Made by a program: the position numbers and the translations under genes | Source of the DNA: an uncultured Myxococcales bacterium | GTDB lineage: Bacteria > Myxococcota_A > UBA9042 | Direction: 5' to 3' | Assembly (NCBI GenBank): GCA_903883645.1 | Contig: CAISBR010000052.1 | Span: 33,966 to 97,965, forward strand | DNA length: 64,000 nt | Shown: positions 18,701-27,257 of the stretch, piece after piece | Numbering within the stretch: position 1 is the first letter of the stretch | How the letters are laid out: each line of letters starts with the position of its first letter | The notes under the pieces: generated by a model | The model's database searches: none | The model's input: only the letters and a program-made list of their open reading frames with translations | What the model was told of the DNA's origin: nothing

Positions 18701-19848
18701 AGCGAGCCGCCACTTTGCCGCTCGTGCACCAGTCGCTCGGCCAGCCGCGACAACATGCCGTCGTACGTGAGCTGGGCGCGGCGGTCGATCTCGGTCTGAA
18801 AGTCGGCGCGCACCGTGCTGGCGAACTGCACCAACGGCTGCGACCACAGGCGGGCTTGCACCGCACAAAGCTTGGTAAATTCGACGGCGAGGGGGTAGCC
18901 GGCAAATTGTCTAGCGGCTGGTTCATCGCCGGCCCAGCGCTCGGTGACCACTGCAGGATCGAGCCACTGAACCCCAGACACAAACGGCCTTTCGCTCAGC
19001 AACCCTGGGCTGTTGAGCCAGCTCAGCACCTTTTCCCCCAAGTCCTTGGGCGCCAAACCCATTCGACTATAGGGCATTTTGCTCTTGGCTGCAGACTTCG
19101 ACGGCAGAGCGCGCTCTGCTTGCCAGGCTGCCAACGCGGCTCGGCCGCCTTCACTGCCGCACCAACTCTTGAATTGCGCAAGCTCCGCGCGCCATTGCTG
19201 CAGCACCGCCAGGGGGTCGGCTAGGCCGGGCTGCGGCGCGGGGCGCGGCGTGGGCTGGGTGGCGCCGGTCATCTTTTTGGCGACAGCGCGCAGACCATCG
19301 GGGGTCCAGGCCATATCGGTAAGCAGCCGCAAATCCTCTTCACTAGCGCGGGCATACACGCGGGCGAGCGCGTCGGCCACCAGCTGTTCGCGCACCTCGG
19401 TAGCCTCGCCTAGCACTTCGAGCTCCGACTCTTGCCCCGACTCGAACGCCAGTTCTTGCAGCATCCGCTGGCAAAACGAGTGGATCGTCGAGATGGCGGC
19501 ACGGTCGATGTCGGCCAGGGCCTGCGACAGACGCCGGGCCAGCAGCTCGGGGTCCGCCGCCTTGCTCAGGCGCTCGGCGAGCTTGTCATCGCCCGCTTCT
19601 TGAGCGCCCTTGAGCACTTGCGACACCTTGACCATGCGCTGGCGCACGCGGTCGCGCAGCTCGGCTGTCGCCGCATTGGTAAAGGTGATGACCAGAATCT
19701 GATCAATCGTTAGGCCCTCTTCGGCGACGAGCTGCACCACAATGCCTTCGATAGCGAAGGTCTTGCCGGTGCCGGCGCTGGCCTCTAAGAAGACCCGGGG
19801 GGCGCCGGGCAGCGGCCCTGCTGCGGACCAAGTGGGTGGGGTGATCAT
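15757..19848 (-). CDS. recB: Exodeoxyribonuclease V beta subunit RecB
   Basis: RecB (1,363 residues; Escherichia coli RecB is about 1,180): 3'-5' UvrD-type helicase plus the only nuclease of the complex. The N-terminus has Walker A in LEASAGTGKTFAIEG and ITFTNAATAELRDR; helicase motif II is DEFQDTD (D398); KGLEYPVVLLPFAW and YVALTRARNHAVVW are later helicase motifs. The C-terminal nuclease carries YYIADYKSN with D1226 and K1228, the catalytic D-Y-K. It overlaps recC upstream and recD downstream by 4 bp each (ATGA junctions). A 9-bp tandem triplication inside the helicase region (18376-18402) encodes GDVGDVGDV, an odd local insertion but in frame. Confidence 0.95.
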   Translation of the reverse strand: MITPPTWSAAGPLPGAPRVFLEASAGTGKTFAIEGIVVQLVAEEGLTIDQILVITFTNAATAELRDRVRQRMVKVSQVLKGAQEAGDDKLAERLSKAADPELLARRLSQALADIDRAAISTIHSFCQRMLQELAFESGQESELEVLGEATEVREQLVADALARVYARASEEDLRLLTDMAWTPDGLRAVAKKMTGATQPTPRPAPQPGLADPLAVLQQWRAELAQFKSWCGSEGGRAALAAWQAERALPSKSAAKSKMPYSRMGLAPKDLGEKVLSWLNSPGLLSERPFVSGVQWLDPAVVTERWAGDEPAARQFAGYPLAVEFTKLCAVQARLWSQPLVQFASTVRADFQTEIDRRAQLTYDGMLSRLAERLVHERQSGGSLLADAIRSRYRAALVDEFQDTDMAQWQVVDAVFGRNDTRFFVVGDPKQSIYRFRGADLDVYLAAREQAVCYQLDTNYRADTPLVNALNTLWLASKLPLSMGDVGDVGDVVNYVHVNADKDISIEGLPPNPGADARPRRPLEVRLCMAQADGGDLDSAPNKADMTAALAQLCACECLKLLQSSCKIVPKGSKVARPLAPGDLAVLVPSHREAAIVRNQLARLAIPAVAAGRGSIYGSEALGWLVAWLDAVANPASERPARLLAVSPLIGWTADQLTRAVAEPASGAKLNDDQQAWQALRQHMASLANTWVTQGFARVLDKTLAKFDVLARLLGSLWGERGATDLRHLTELCQAEDRRTRAGPRGLAEWLRACQASADDKSDEQATRLESDAAAVQLVTVHASKGLEYPVVLLPFAWAPTAEKEKRQPLLMRDQGVTQLDMSAPGSHDRQGAKDWSDRAAEAESVRLLYVALTRARNHAVVWLNRMDFKAKGALSRLVLGDEVAKALCAKAKDADPQGAWSGAVQARLQELQNDAAGGIGWSMELAPTSEKPWQSASNDPLVLPLAQPFDPERPLGARWQVASFSSLAAGRGADDDEPTRKLADLATTISGQSSAQPEEESSEGATVEAGALDDLAKHPWMLEKAAGAELPGGTTTGDWIHGVFEELDFKEQDSGGLVAKDGESAHKLVGELAQRYGVQPPKKGEEPIAALEALLPLWLTTPLGFEATTLGLPADFTLQKLELSHRLDELGFDMRLGAGADYRVPVGDASKRGAGCIDVAGVRKAFEIGAAVEDFGGATWCKTMLDRGGDQVKAILPEIAGFLTGFIDLTFRVGGSGADARYYIADYKSNAIRGPEWLSGRLAEAAKRNSIEQVPRLANVHYTRPLLQWAMAHAGYHLQALVYTVALHRLLQTRLGSNYSYRKHIGGHLYLFLKGMAGPATPRWQGSCLGVWADRWPEEAVLALDAALLGSSTPLPGPSTEVA

Positions 19849-22800
19849 TGCGCTTCCTCGCTGGCTGCCGCTGCGGCTTGGTAGAACGACAGGGCGGCGG
19901 CCGGACCAGCTTGCAGGGCTTGCGCCAGCGGCCCGTACACGCGCAAAGCGAGGCCAGCAAAAGACTCTTGCCCCTCGTCAGGGTCGAGATGCTCAGTCGG
20001 GTCCCAGCCGGCGAACAGCGCGCGGTGGCTGGGTTGTAAGGCCTCGCCGGGCTTGAATTGATTGCCCTCGTCGCCACCACCCCACGCGGCCCGCACTGCC
20101 GAGAGCACTTTGCCGGGCGACTGCCGCCTCTTGTCGGCATACGCCCACGACGTCTGGGCAAACAGCGGCAGCGGACGGTCGCGGCAACTCAGCCACACCT
20201 GTACCAGGTCCGCAAGCAACGCATGGGCCTGCTCTGCCGATAGCTCTGAGGTCACCAACTCGCCCGCCACTTGCGCGAGCGTCGCCCCCCACTTGGCCTT
20301 GGGCTTGTCGCCGTCGCCCACCACCCGCGCCAACTGCACGTCGCCACCCGTGGCCCGCGCCATGAGCAAGTAAATCCAGGTGCGCAAGAGGTTTTTTGGC
20401 TTGTCGCTTTTGCTTGGGCTCATCCACTCGAGCATAGACTGCTCGGCCAAACGGCGCATTTGCGGTGGGGCGCCCTGCACTTGCACACGCAGGGGCTGGC
20501 CCTGGCGCGACACGCTTACATCCAGACGCAAAAGCTCGCCTGCAGGGCTGACCTCGCCCGCAGCCCGTGCAAAGCTCGTCAAAAGTTCCTCTACCTTTTT
20601 GAACAACTGCTGCAGCATGTGGTCGCCACCCGCGCGCAGCGGCAGCTCGCCCTGCGCCTGCAGCCGCCGCGTCAACGTGTCGACCAGCCCGTCGCGTGCG
20701 CACGCGGGGTCTGCCAGCAGCACCTGCATCACATCGTCGCGAATATCCCACTTTTCTAGGTTGTCGAGCTCGAGCGGCTCGCGACCCTGCAACTCAGCTT
20801 TATCTTTAGGAATAGACACTTGCAGGCGCTCGCGCAAGAAGCTGTCGGCCGCGCTCGTCAGGCCCTTGACCAGCTCTTCGATCGACACGGCGGTGGGGGG
20901 CTTGTCCTCGTCTTGACAGGCACTGCGGTCGGTCGCCGACAGGCCCATGGGCTGCGGTTGCGCGCGGCCGGTCTGCACGTCTATCAGCGCAGCCGCCGCC
21001 TTGGCAAGCGACTGAGCATAGGTAAACCGGCCCTCCGTAAAGGCTTTTAGGCTCCACGGCTGCAGGGGATGCTCGGTCACCCACTGCTTCTTGGGCGGGC
21101 GACTCGCCTCGACAAGCAGGTCGCGCAGCTCGACCACGGGCACGGCCGGGGCAAATTCCTCGCCCGGCTTCTTGCCAAAGCCATTGTAAAGAATCAGCAG
21201 TCGCTCGCGCGCCGACAGCAGCGTCTCGAGCAAAAGGTGGCGCTGGGCCAACCGCGGATCGACCTCGCCCGGCTTCGGCTGGCCAAACGGGTCCCAGGCG
21301 CGCCGCGTACGGGCACGCGGAAACGCGCCGTCGTCCATACCCAAAAGCGCAATGACTTTAAAGGGTACCGACCGCATCGGCTGCAGCGCGCACACCGTGA
21401 CCGCACCGGTAATCGCCCGGTCGCCCCGCACGGGCAGGTCAAAGCGCCCCTGCAGCGCCCGCCGCACCGCATCGAGCGACAGCAGGCCCGTAAACCCCTC
21501 GCCAGCCTTGGCGAACTCGTCGAGCTCTTGCCGCACCTGCGCCGTCAGCCAGGTCGCCTTGTCGCTGGTCAGCGCAAAGTCGTCGAGCAGCGTCTGCCAC
21601 TCGGCCTTCCATGCAACCAAGCTCCGCCCCTTGGGATTTAGGCGCTGCCGCGTCCGCGCCGCCCGCACCGCATTGACGAGTTGCCCCAGCGCCGCCACCC
21701 GCGCCAGCCGCTCGGGGCTCTGTAGCGGCACCGGCACCACTTCGCCGCCCTGCACCGGCAATAGCTCGAGCGGCTCGGGGTCGGCCAGCAGCGCGCCCAA
21801 GGCCAGGCGCTCTAAGCCGAAATCTAGGGTATTTTGAAAGAGCGCCGGCTGGTCCACCGCTTGGCGGTCCTGGGCATCGAGCCCCCACCGCATCCCCGAC
21901 TCGTCAATCAACTCGCGCAGATCGGCCACATCGTCGACGCTGAGCGCAAGCCGCAACCGCACCGGCTCGAGCGCCAGCAGCGCGTACAGTTGCGGAGCCG
22001 CCACCCGCCCATCGGCCAGCGCCAATACCGCCAGCAGCACCTCGGCCACGGGGTTGACGCGCACCAGCCCAAGGTCGGCAATGCTCACCGAAATGGCTGG
22101 CAACTGCTTGCTGCGATTGGGCTTACCGCGCGCATCCACGGCATCGTCGTCGGTATCGTCGTGCGCGTTGTCGGGCGTGGGCTCGGCGGGCGCCGTGGGC
22201 GGCGGCTGCAGCGGACCGCGCCGGGCAAATACCGCCGCCACCAGCGGCCCAAAGGTCTCGATATCCGGCGTCATCACCAGCACATCGCGGGGCTCGATCA
22301 CACCGGGCTGGCTCTGAAACAGCTGCAAAAGCTGGTCGCGCAGCACCTCGACCTGGCGCTGGGCACCCCAACAGGCGTGCAGAGCCACGCTACCGTCGCC
22401 CTGTAGCCTAGCGTCGGTCAGCGCCTGGGTATCGCCCGCGGCGCCGATCCATTGTTGCACGCGGTGCAAATCGTTCGCCACCACAGGCACTTGCTTGGCC
22501 ATCGCCGGCTCGCGGTAGCTCAGCGTCTCGAGCCAGAGCTGCACATCGCGGCTTGGAATGCCCAGCCCGGCTAGCAGCCGGTTCTGATTGTCGCGGTCCA
22601 GCTCGAGCAGCGCGCGGTCTTCGGCCGTGTTGGCGTTTTGCAGGGCGCGGAAGTGCTCACTGCGACTACGGATATCGACCCACCACTCGTGGCTGGGCGC
22701 CAGCAGGTAGAGCTCGAGAGGCACCCGCGCCGCCAGCGCCGCCAGCATCGCCCGGTCCGAGGGCCCCAGCGTCGACAGGCAGAACAGCCGCACGGGCGGC

Positions 22801-23435
22801 ATCGCAACCTTCTCGGGCCGCTGCCCTAGCAAAAGGGCGCGAACTTGGGCTGGCGACTGCAGATCGTCTGCCCCCACCGCCGCGAGAAGCAGCGCCAGCC
22901 ACTGGTGTTGCCCCGCAGTCTCGGGCGCGGCAAGCCACTGCAGCACATCGGCGTGGCGGTCGTGCAGCAGCTTGTCGAGCACATCGGCCACTTCGCGGGC
23001 AAAGGCAAATTCGCGAAAGGCGATGGTCGGGTCGCCCGTCTGAGCCAGCTGCAAGTAGCTACATACTGCTTCAAATTCAGGCAGATGCAGATGATTGCGC
23101 AGCGCGGTGAGGACGGCAAAGGTCAGCGCGTCGGTCTGCCAACGGGAGGCACTTACTTCGCCAGACGGCTGCCAAAACGGCCGATTCACCGCACTGGGCG
23201 CTGCGAGCAAGGCCGCGGCAAGCCCATCTAATGCCTGACGCGGAAAGGGGAATACCAGATTGGCGGCGATCCCCAGCTCCGTCGCCAGCTGATGCCGCAG
23301 CCAGCGCTCCATGCCGCGACTGCCGACCACGATGGGCACCGGCTCGAACGGATCGCGAGGGTCTAGGCGCAGTTGGCCGGCCAGGGCCGTTGCGAGGTCT
23401 TCGGCACAGGCACTTCGGAAAATGGCGAGCGACAC
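19845..23435 (-). CDS. recC: Exodeoxyribonuclease V gamma subunit RecC
   Basis: RecC (1,196 residues as drawn), the scaffold and Chi-recognition subunit with inactive helicase-like folds. The N-terminus IFRSACAEDLATAL, then DPFEPVPIVVGSRGMERWL and IAANLVFPFPRQALD, matches the RecC family opening; LLGMDDGAFPR is another family segment. I prefer GTG at 23435, with AGGTG five bases upstream, because the family starts there; an in-frame ATG at 23549 would add 38 residues and has no ribosome-binding site. It is the first gene of the recC-recB-recD operon. Recognition of a Chi-like sequence cannot be judged from the window. Confidence 0.92.
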   Translation of the reverse strand: MSLAIFRSACAEDLATALAGQLRLDPRDPFEPVPIVVGSRGMERWLRHQLATELGIAANLVFPFPRQALDGLAAALLAAPSAVNRPFWQPSGEVSASRWQTDALTFAVLTALRNHLHLPEFEAVCSYLQLAQTGDPTIAFREFAFAREVADVLDKLLHDRHADVLQWLAAPETAGQHQWLALLLAAVGADDLQSPAQVRALLLGQRPEKVAMPPVRLFCLSTLGPSDRAMLAALAARVPLELYLLAPSHEWWVDIRSRSEHFRALQNANTAEDRALLELDRDNQNRLLAGLGIPSRDVQLWLETLSYREPAMAKQVPVVANDLHRVQQWIGAAGDTQALTDARLQGDGSVALHACWGAQRQVEVLRDQLLQLFQSQPGVIEPRDVLVMTPDIETFGPLVAAVFARRGPLQPPPTAPAEPTPDNAHDDTDDDAVDARGKPNRSKQLPAISVSIADLGLVRVNPVAEVLLAVLALADGRVAAPQLYALLALEPVRLRLALSVDDVADLRELIDESGMRWGLDAQDRQAVDQPALFQNTLDFGLERLALGALLADPEPLELLPVQGGEVVPVPLQSPERLARVAALGQLVNAVRAARTRQRLNPKGRSLVAWKAEWQTLLDDFALTSDKATWLTAQVRQELDEFAKAGEGFTGLLSLDAVRRALQGRFDLPVRGDRAITGAVTVCALQPMRSVPFKVIALLGMDDGAFPRARTRRAWDPFGQPKPGEVDPRLAQRHLLLETLLSARERLLILYNGFGKKPGEEFAPAVPVVELRDLLVEASRPPKKQWVTEHPLQPWSLKAFTEGRFTYAQSLAKAAAALIDVQTGRAQPQPMGLSATDRSACQDEDKPPTAVSIEELVKGLTSAADSFLRERLQVSIPKDKAELQGREPLELDNLEKWDIRDDVMQVLLADPACARDGLVDTLTRRLQAQGELPLRAGGDHMLQQLFKKVEELLTSFARAAGEVSPAGELLRLDVSVSRQGQPLRVQVQGAPPQMRRLAEQSMLEWMSPSKSDKPKNLLRTWIYLLMARATGGDVQLARVVGDGDKPKAKWGATLAQVAGELVTSELSAEQAHALLADLVQVWLSCRDRPLPLFAQTSWAYADKRRQSPGKVLSAVRAAWGGGDEGNQFKPGEALQPSHRALFAGWDPTEHLDPDEGQESFAGLALRVYGPLAQALQAGPAAALSFYQAAAAASEEAQ

Positions 23436-23760
23436 GGCGGCACCTCGTTCAGTTGGCGCGGCCGAGTCTAGGCCAGTTGGCTCGGACTGCAAGAGTGGCG
23501 CGGCGCGAACGAAGAGGGGGGTGTTTGTAAGCGACAGCTTGTGTCGCATTGCTAGTATTTATGAATATATACGAAACATTAGCCGACTATTGGGGCTTTT
23601 CAAATTCGGCACGCCGCACGCTGTTTTAGCGGTCGGTGCGGACTGGATCGGCCGACACGCAACTGCCCTGCGGCGAATAGCTGACGACGATGCTGCGCGG
23701 CGGTCCAGACAGGCACGCTGTGGGGCAAAATAAGCGAACATTGATCCGAGTAAAGCGACC
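23436..23760. other. Intergenic region upstream of recCBD
   Basis: 325 bp between recC and the 3' end of the patatin-like gene. An AT-rich patch at about 23556-23610 on the minus strand (TATATT-like sequences) is the likeliest place for the recC promoter, but no -35/-10 pair with proper spacing could be assigned. If the ATG at 23549 were used, recC would reach into this region. No other gene seen. Confidence 0.45.
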
Positions 23761-24915
23761 CTACTCCAGCCCGCGCCCATCCACCTCAGGCCCGCGCGCC
23801 AGCCACCGCTCCGCCGCCCGCTGCCCCGCCGCAAACATCGCCAGCATCGGCTTGCGCTCAAAGTACAGGTACGAGCCCGCGTCGAACGGCGCCGCCTCGT
23901 CGGGGCGAATCGCCCGCAACAGCTCGATCTCGCGCAGCTTGGGGTCGCCGTGGCGCTTGGCCAGCTCGTTTCGGTCGAGCAGCAGCTTGCGGTCGGTGTT
24001 GTAGGCGTTCTCTAAGAAGGAATCCGCCAGCCGCTCGATGGCATTGCCCATGGTCTTGATGGGTTGCGGCTTATGGTCGGGCGGCATCGTCACCAGCACC
24101 GGCACGATACGCCGGGCCCCCAGCGCCACCGCGGGCGCGAGCGGGGTGTTGACCAGCACACCACCGTCCCACAGCTCTTGCTCACCCACGCGCACAGGGT
24201 TAAAAAGCACCGGAATCGAGGCACTTGCCAGGATCATGTCGAGCGAAATCACCGGCTCGTAGCGGTAGTGCGTCGCCGAGTGCACCGCCTTGTCGGGCTT
24301 GTGGTTGACGATGCGCACCACCTTGCCCGTGCCGATATCGACCGTGTTAATCGCTAGTTTTACAGGCGTATCGCGCAGTTCGCGGGCACCGATCGCTTGG
24401 GCAATGCGCTCGCGCACAGGCTCGGTCGAAAACAGGTACGACGTCTCGATGCCGGCGAGCAGGGTCGACAGGGTGTCGAAGCGGGCAGTCATAAGGTACT
24501 CGAGGCCCATCGCCAGCCGGCCACTCTCGCGATACCACGCATGTTTCTTGAGCAAATCCAAGGCAACGAGCACCTCGCGCTTGCGCAGCGACAGGCTGCG
24601 GGTCGGCTCGCGCACGGCCAGCTTGAGCAGCTCGCGGCCCAGCGAGCGAAAGAACGTCTCGTTGGCCACTACCGGTGGGCGATCGGCTAGATCGAGCCAA
24701 AAGTCGAGGATCTGCCCTGGGTTCAGACCTGCGGCGATCAGCACTCCGTTCAGGGCCCCCGCCGATGTGCCGCTGATGACATCGGGCAGCCGGCGCAGGC
24801 CGCGTTCGTCGGTGTAAAGCGTATGCCATACGCCAGCTTGAAAGGCACCGCGCGCGCCACCGCCCGACAGGACGAGGGCGATGGGGTTGGCAGGGTCATG
24901 TGCGAGTCGGTTCAT
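23761..24915 (-). CDS. Patatin-like phospholipase family protein
   Basis: Acyl hydrolase of 384 residues with all patatin signatures: oxyanion loop SGGGARGAFQAGVW near the N-terminus, nucleophile S51 in GTSAG, and the dyad aspartate D250 in LWDGGVLVNTP. No signal peptide is visible, so cytoplasmic or secreted by another route. ATG 24915 is preferred over a TTG at 24990; the ATG lies six bases after a good -10 element, implying a leaderless transcript (see the promoter entry). The C-terminal about 110 residues, after the catalytic core, are of unknown role. Family members release fatty acids from phospholipids; the actual substrate is not predictable. Confidence 0.92.
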   Translation of the reverse strand: MNRLAHDPANPIALVLSGGGARGAFQAGVWHTLYTDERGLRRLPDVISGTSAGALNGVLIAAGLNPGQILDFWLDLADRPPVVANETFFRSLGRELLKLAVREPTRSLSLRKREVLVALDLLKKHAWYRESGRLAMGLEYLMTARFDTLSTLLAGIETSYLFSTEPVRERIAQAIGARELRDTPVKLAINTVDIGTGKVVRIVNHKPDKAVHSATHYRYEPVISLDMILASASIPVLFNPVRVGEQELWDGGVLVNTPLAPAVALGARRIVPVLVTMPPDHKPQPIKTMGNAIERLADSFLENAYNTDRKLLLDRNELAKRHGDPKLREIELLRAIRPDEAAPFDAGSYLYFERKPMLAMFAAGQRAAERWLARGPEVDGRGLE

Positions 24916-24921
24916 GCAGCG

Positions 24922-24950
24922 GTTATAAAGGCAGTTCGGGCGCCTAGCAA
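24922..24950 (-). promoter_or_regulatory. Promoter of the patatin-like gene, apparently leaderless
   Basis: Reading the minus strand, TTGCTA (24950-24945) and TATAAC (24927-24922) are separated by exactly 17 bp. Six bases then separate the -10 element from the ATG at 24915, so transcription should begin at or next to the A of the start codon. No Shine-Dalgarno sequence is present, as expected for leaderless mRNA. Confidence 0.55.
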
Positions 24951-25053
24951 GCGGCGGGTTGACGCGGCGACCAAGGGGGTGCACGGTCAATTCGGGCGGC
25001 GCCCGAGTGAACGCTTGCTGCGTCCCTGAGAAAAGTACGAACTAGGGATTCAT

Positions 25054-26178
25054 ATGGGCTATTCTAACCGCTACCTCGCACTTTTTGCACTGGTCTTGGC
25101 CTGCGGTGCGCCGCAGCATTCCGCGCCGAGCGCCGCACTGGATGCCTCGCAGTGGCTTGATCGGACTCAAAAAGAGGCGCATGACCGCCATGCCGCGGTA
25201 GTGGTGGTGGCCGGCGCCGATTGGTGTGAGCCCTGCAACGAGCTGCATCAGCGCTACTTCGACGCGACGGCGGGGCAAAAGCTGCGCGAAAACCAGGTAG
25301 TGCGCGAACTCGATGTTGAGACGCCGCTGGGCCAGGCGGTGGCTGCGCGGCTGGGCGTGCTGGGTTACCCGACCACGCTTGTGCTGCGGCCACAGCCCCA
25401 ACTGGTCGAGGTAGGCCGCATTGAGGGCTGGGACACGCTGCCCTATTTTACGAGCAGTCTTAACGAGTTGCTGCAACGCCCCGCGCCACTGCCGGCGGTG
25501 TGTGCGCCGGGCGATGCCACGCCGATCACGGGCGACGTGGCCACGGCCCTGCCCGCGGTGCGCTGTGCGGTCGAAGCGCTGCATGGGCCGGCGGGGGCCA
25601 GTGCGGCCAGGCGCCTGAGCGAAATGCTGAGAAATGACGGGGTACTGCACGCCACCGCCACCTGGCCCGCGCCGCAGCGCGAAGAGCTACTGGGGGCCTT
25701 TCGCCAACTGGGGCGATGGCAGACGCGGGTGGCGAACCAGCACGATGCCTGCGCTCAAACATTTACTCGCGCTCAGCAGTGGCCGGGAACGCCGGCCGAA
25801 CAGGTGCCCACCCTGCTGTATTGGCAGGCGAAATGCACGCTGCGCGACGCTCGCGGCGACGAGGCCAAACAACTGGTCGAGCAGTGGCTTGCGGCGAGCG
25901 GCGATACCTACGAAGCCCGTGCGCTGGCAGCAGATTTTGTGGTGCACGAGGCGCTGGCGCAACCCTGGGGGCCGCAGTGGGGGCGCGCGCTGCTACAGCG
26001 ACTGCTGGCCGAAAGGCCTGGCGAGCCCTGGAATCACTATCTTTTGGGGCTGCTGCTGGCGGAGCACGGACCGCGGGCCGAGGCGCGGGCCGAGCTGGAG
26101 CGGGCGGTGGCGCTGAAGCCCGAGTCAGCGCTGTTCGTGCGGCAGCTGGCGCGGGTGCGGGCGACTGGGGTTCCGTAG
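25054..26178 (+). CDS. Thioredoxin-fold lipoprotein with helical repeat C-terminus
   Basis: Protein of 374 residues. A short lipoprotein signal ends in ALVLAC (C17). A thioredoxin-like domain follows (about 35-145) with active-site W57-CEPC (C58, C61) and the cis-proline segment LGYPTTLVL. The remaining 200 residues are helical and Ala/Leu/Arg-rich, ending with a TPR-like unit (LLLAEHGPRAEARAELERA). It is therefore likely a periplasm-facing thiol-disulfide protein with a protein-interaction tail. It has AGGG upstream of ATG and is divergent from the patatin gene. Reductase, isomerase and heme-maturation roles cannot be told apart here. Confidence 0.85.
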   Translation: MGYSNRYLALFALVLACGAPQHSAPSAALDASQWLDRTQKEAHDRHAAVVVVAGADWCEPCNELHQRYFDATAGQKLRENQVVRELDVETPLGQAVAARLGVLGYPTTLVLRPQPQLVEVGRIEGWDTLPYFTSSLNELLQRPAPLPAVCAPGDATPITGDVATALPAVRCAVEALHGPAGASAARRLSEMLRNDGVLHATATWPAPQREELLGAFRQLGRWQTRVANQHDACAQTFTRAQQWPGTPAEQVPTLLYWQAKCTLRDARGDEAKQLVEQWLAASGDTYEARALAADFVVHEALAQPWGPQWGRALLQRLLAERPGEPWNHYLLGLLLAEHGPRAEARAELERAVALKPESALFVRQLARVRATGVP

Positions 26179-26501
26179 GTCGCGAGTCGCGAGTCGCGCA
26201 GTGACAGCCAAGGGCGACTGGCGCGGCGCACACCTGATCATGATCATGCTGCGGGCGCTCAAACGGCAAAAACCGCAGTCCAGCACCCCTTTGCACACCC
26301 AACACAAAGTGCGGCCACGCCGAGCCAACTTCGCGGCATTACCTGTAAACGCCGCTTTGCCCGATCAGACATGATCCGAACACACAAACAAGAAGTAAGT
26401 GTGTGCACGCCCGGGCGGCGCCGCAGACTGCCCTTGCGCACAACGAATGAGCAGATAGGAATATAGTTGCGCGCACCCGCAAGCGCGGGTCAACGGCAGC
26501 T
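26179..26501. other. Intergenic region with short tandem repeats and a palindrome
   Basis: 323 bp. It starts with three 7-bp tandem units GTCGCG(A/C) at 26179-26199. A perfect 12-bp palindrome TGATCATGATCA lies at 26235-26246. A -10-like TATAGT at 26462-26467 sits 34 bp before the next ATG but has no well-spaced -35. Downstream Asp-rich frames on the minus strand are shadows of the next gene. No RNA gene recognised. Confidence 0.5.
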
Positions 26502-27176
26502 ATGCAGCCCCACGCACCCGTACGCCCCCTGTTTTGCCACCTCGTCGCAGTGTGGTCGCTGTGCTCGGTGGTAGGCTGCCAAGCCGCGACACCACCACGC
26601 CCAGCCGCGGCCGCAGCCGACGATGCTCCCCATGAACAGCTTGCCGACGCTGAGGATTCTGCTGCCGATGTGACCCCGGAGGCCGCGCCCGACTCTGCCC
26701 CCGACTCTGCCCCCGAACTGGACTCGCCTGCTGATGCGCCCCTTGAGACGGCGAGCGACACTGCGGCCGACCTGTTTGCCAGCGATGCCGGCGCCGATGC
26801 CGCGCCCACTGACGCCACGGGCACGGACACAGCCACAATCGCGGACGCCGTCGCTCTCGACACGGCAGCAACGAAGGATGCCAATCAACCCGTTGACACA
26901 GAACAGGATTCCGATATCACGCTAGCCGATACCGCGACGTCCGACGCGCTGAGCGCGGTGCTGCAAATCAGCGATGTGATGGTGCAACCCGCGCCGAACA
27001 ACCCGCTCGCCTGTCGCGTCACGTGGAACAGCAGCGAGCCGGCGTCGTCGGTCGTCTTGTTTGGGCTGAGTGCGCCGACCATGCGAATGCGCGACCCGAC
27101 GCTTGCGCTCAGCCACGAGGTGCTGGTGCTGGGCATGCGCGCCGACCAAAGCTATACACTACAAGTACGCTCGTAG
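26502..27176 (+). CDS. Arylsulfotransferase-type lipoprotein, N-terminal part up to an in-frame TAG
   Basis: First part of what appears to be one protein. The 224 residues start with a lipoprotein signal (LCSVVGC), continue with an Asp/Ala/Pro/Thr-rich stalk of about 120 residues, and end in a fibronectin-like beta domain (SDVMVQPAPNNPLACRVTW; LSHEVLVLGMRADQSYTL). The frame stops at TAG 27174-27176 in the middle of this domain, yet stays open in the same frame without any other stop until 28310, and the continuation is the expected next part of the family. So this is either a gene broken by one substitution, a readthrough site, or a sequencing error. It would otherwise encode a lone membrane-tethered stalk. 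Confidence 0.75.
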   Translation: MQPHAPVRPLFCHLVAVWSLCSVVGCQAATPPRPAAAAADDAPHEQLADAEDSAADVTPEAAPDSAPDSAPELDSPADAPLETASDTAADLFASDAGADAAPTDATGTDTATIADAVALDTAATKDANQPVDTEQDSDITLADTATSDALSAVLQISDVMVQPAPNNPLACRVTWNSSEPASSVVLFGLSAPTMRMRDPTLALSHEVLVLGMRADQSYTLQVRS

Positions 27177-27257
27177 ACAGCGAAAGGTACGGTAGTCACC
27201 GTCGACGCGCCCCCCTTCCAGACCGGGAAGCTGCCACCGTACCTATCGCCCGCCACC

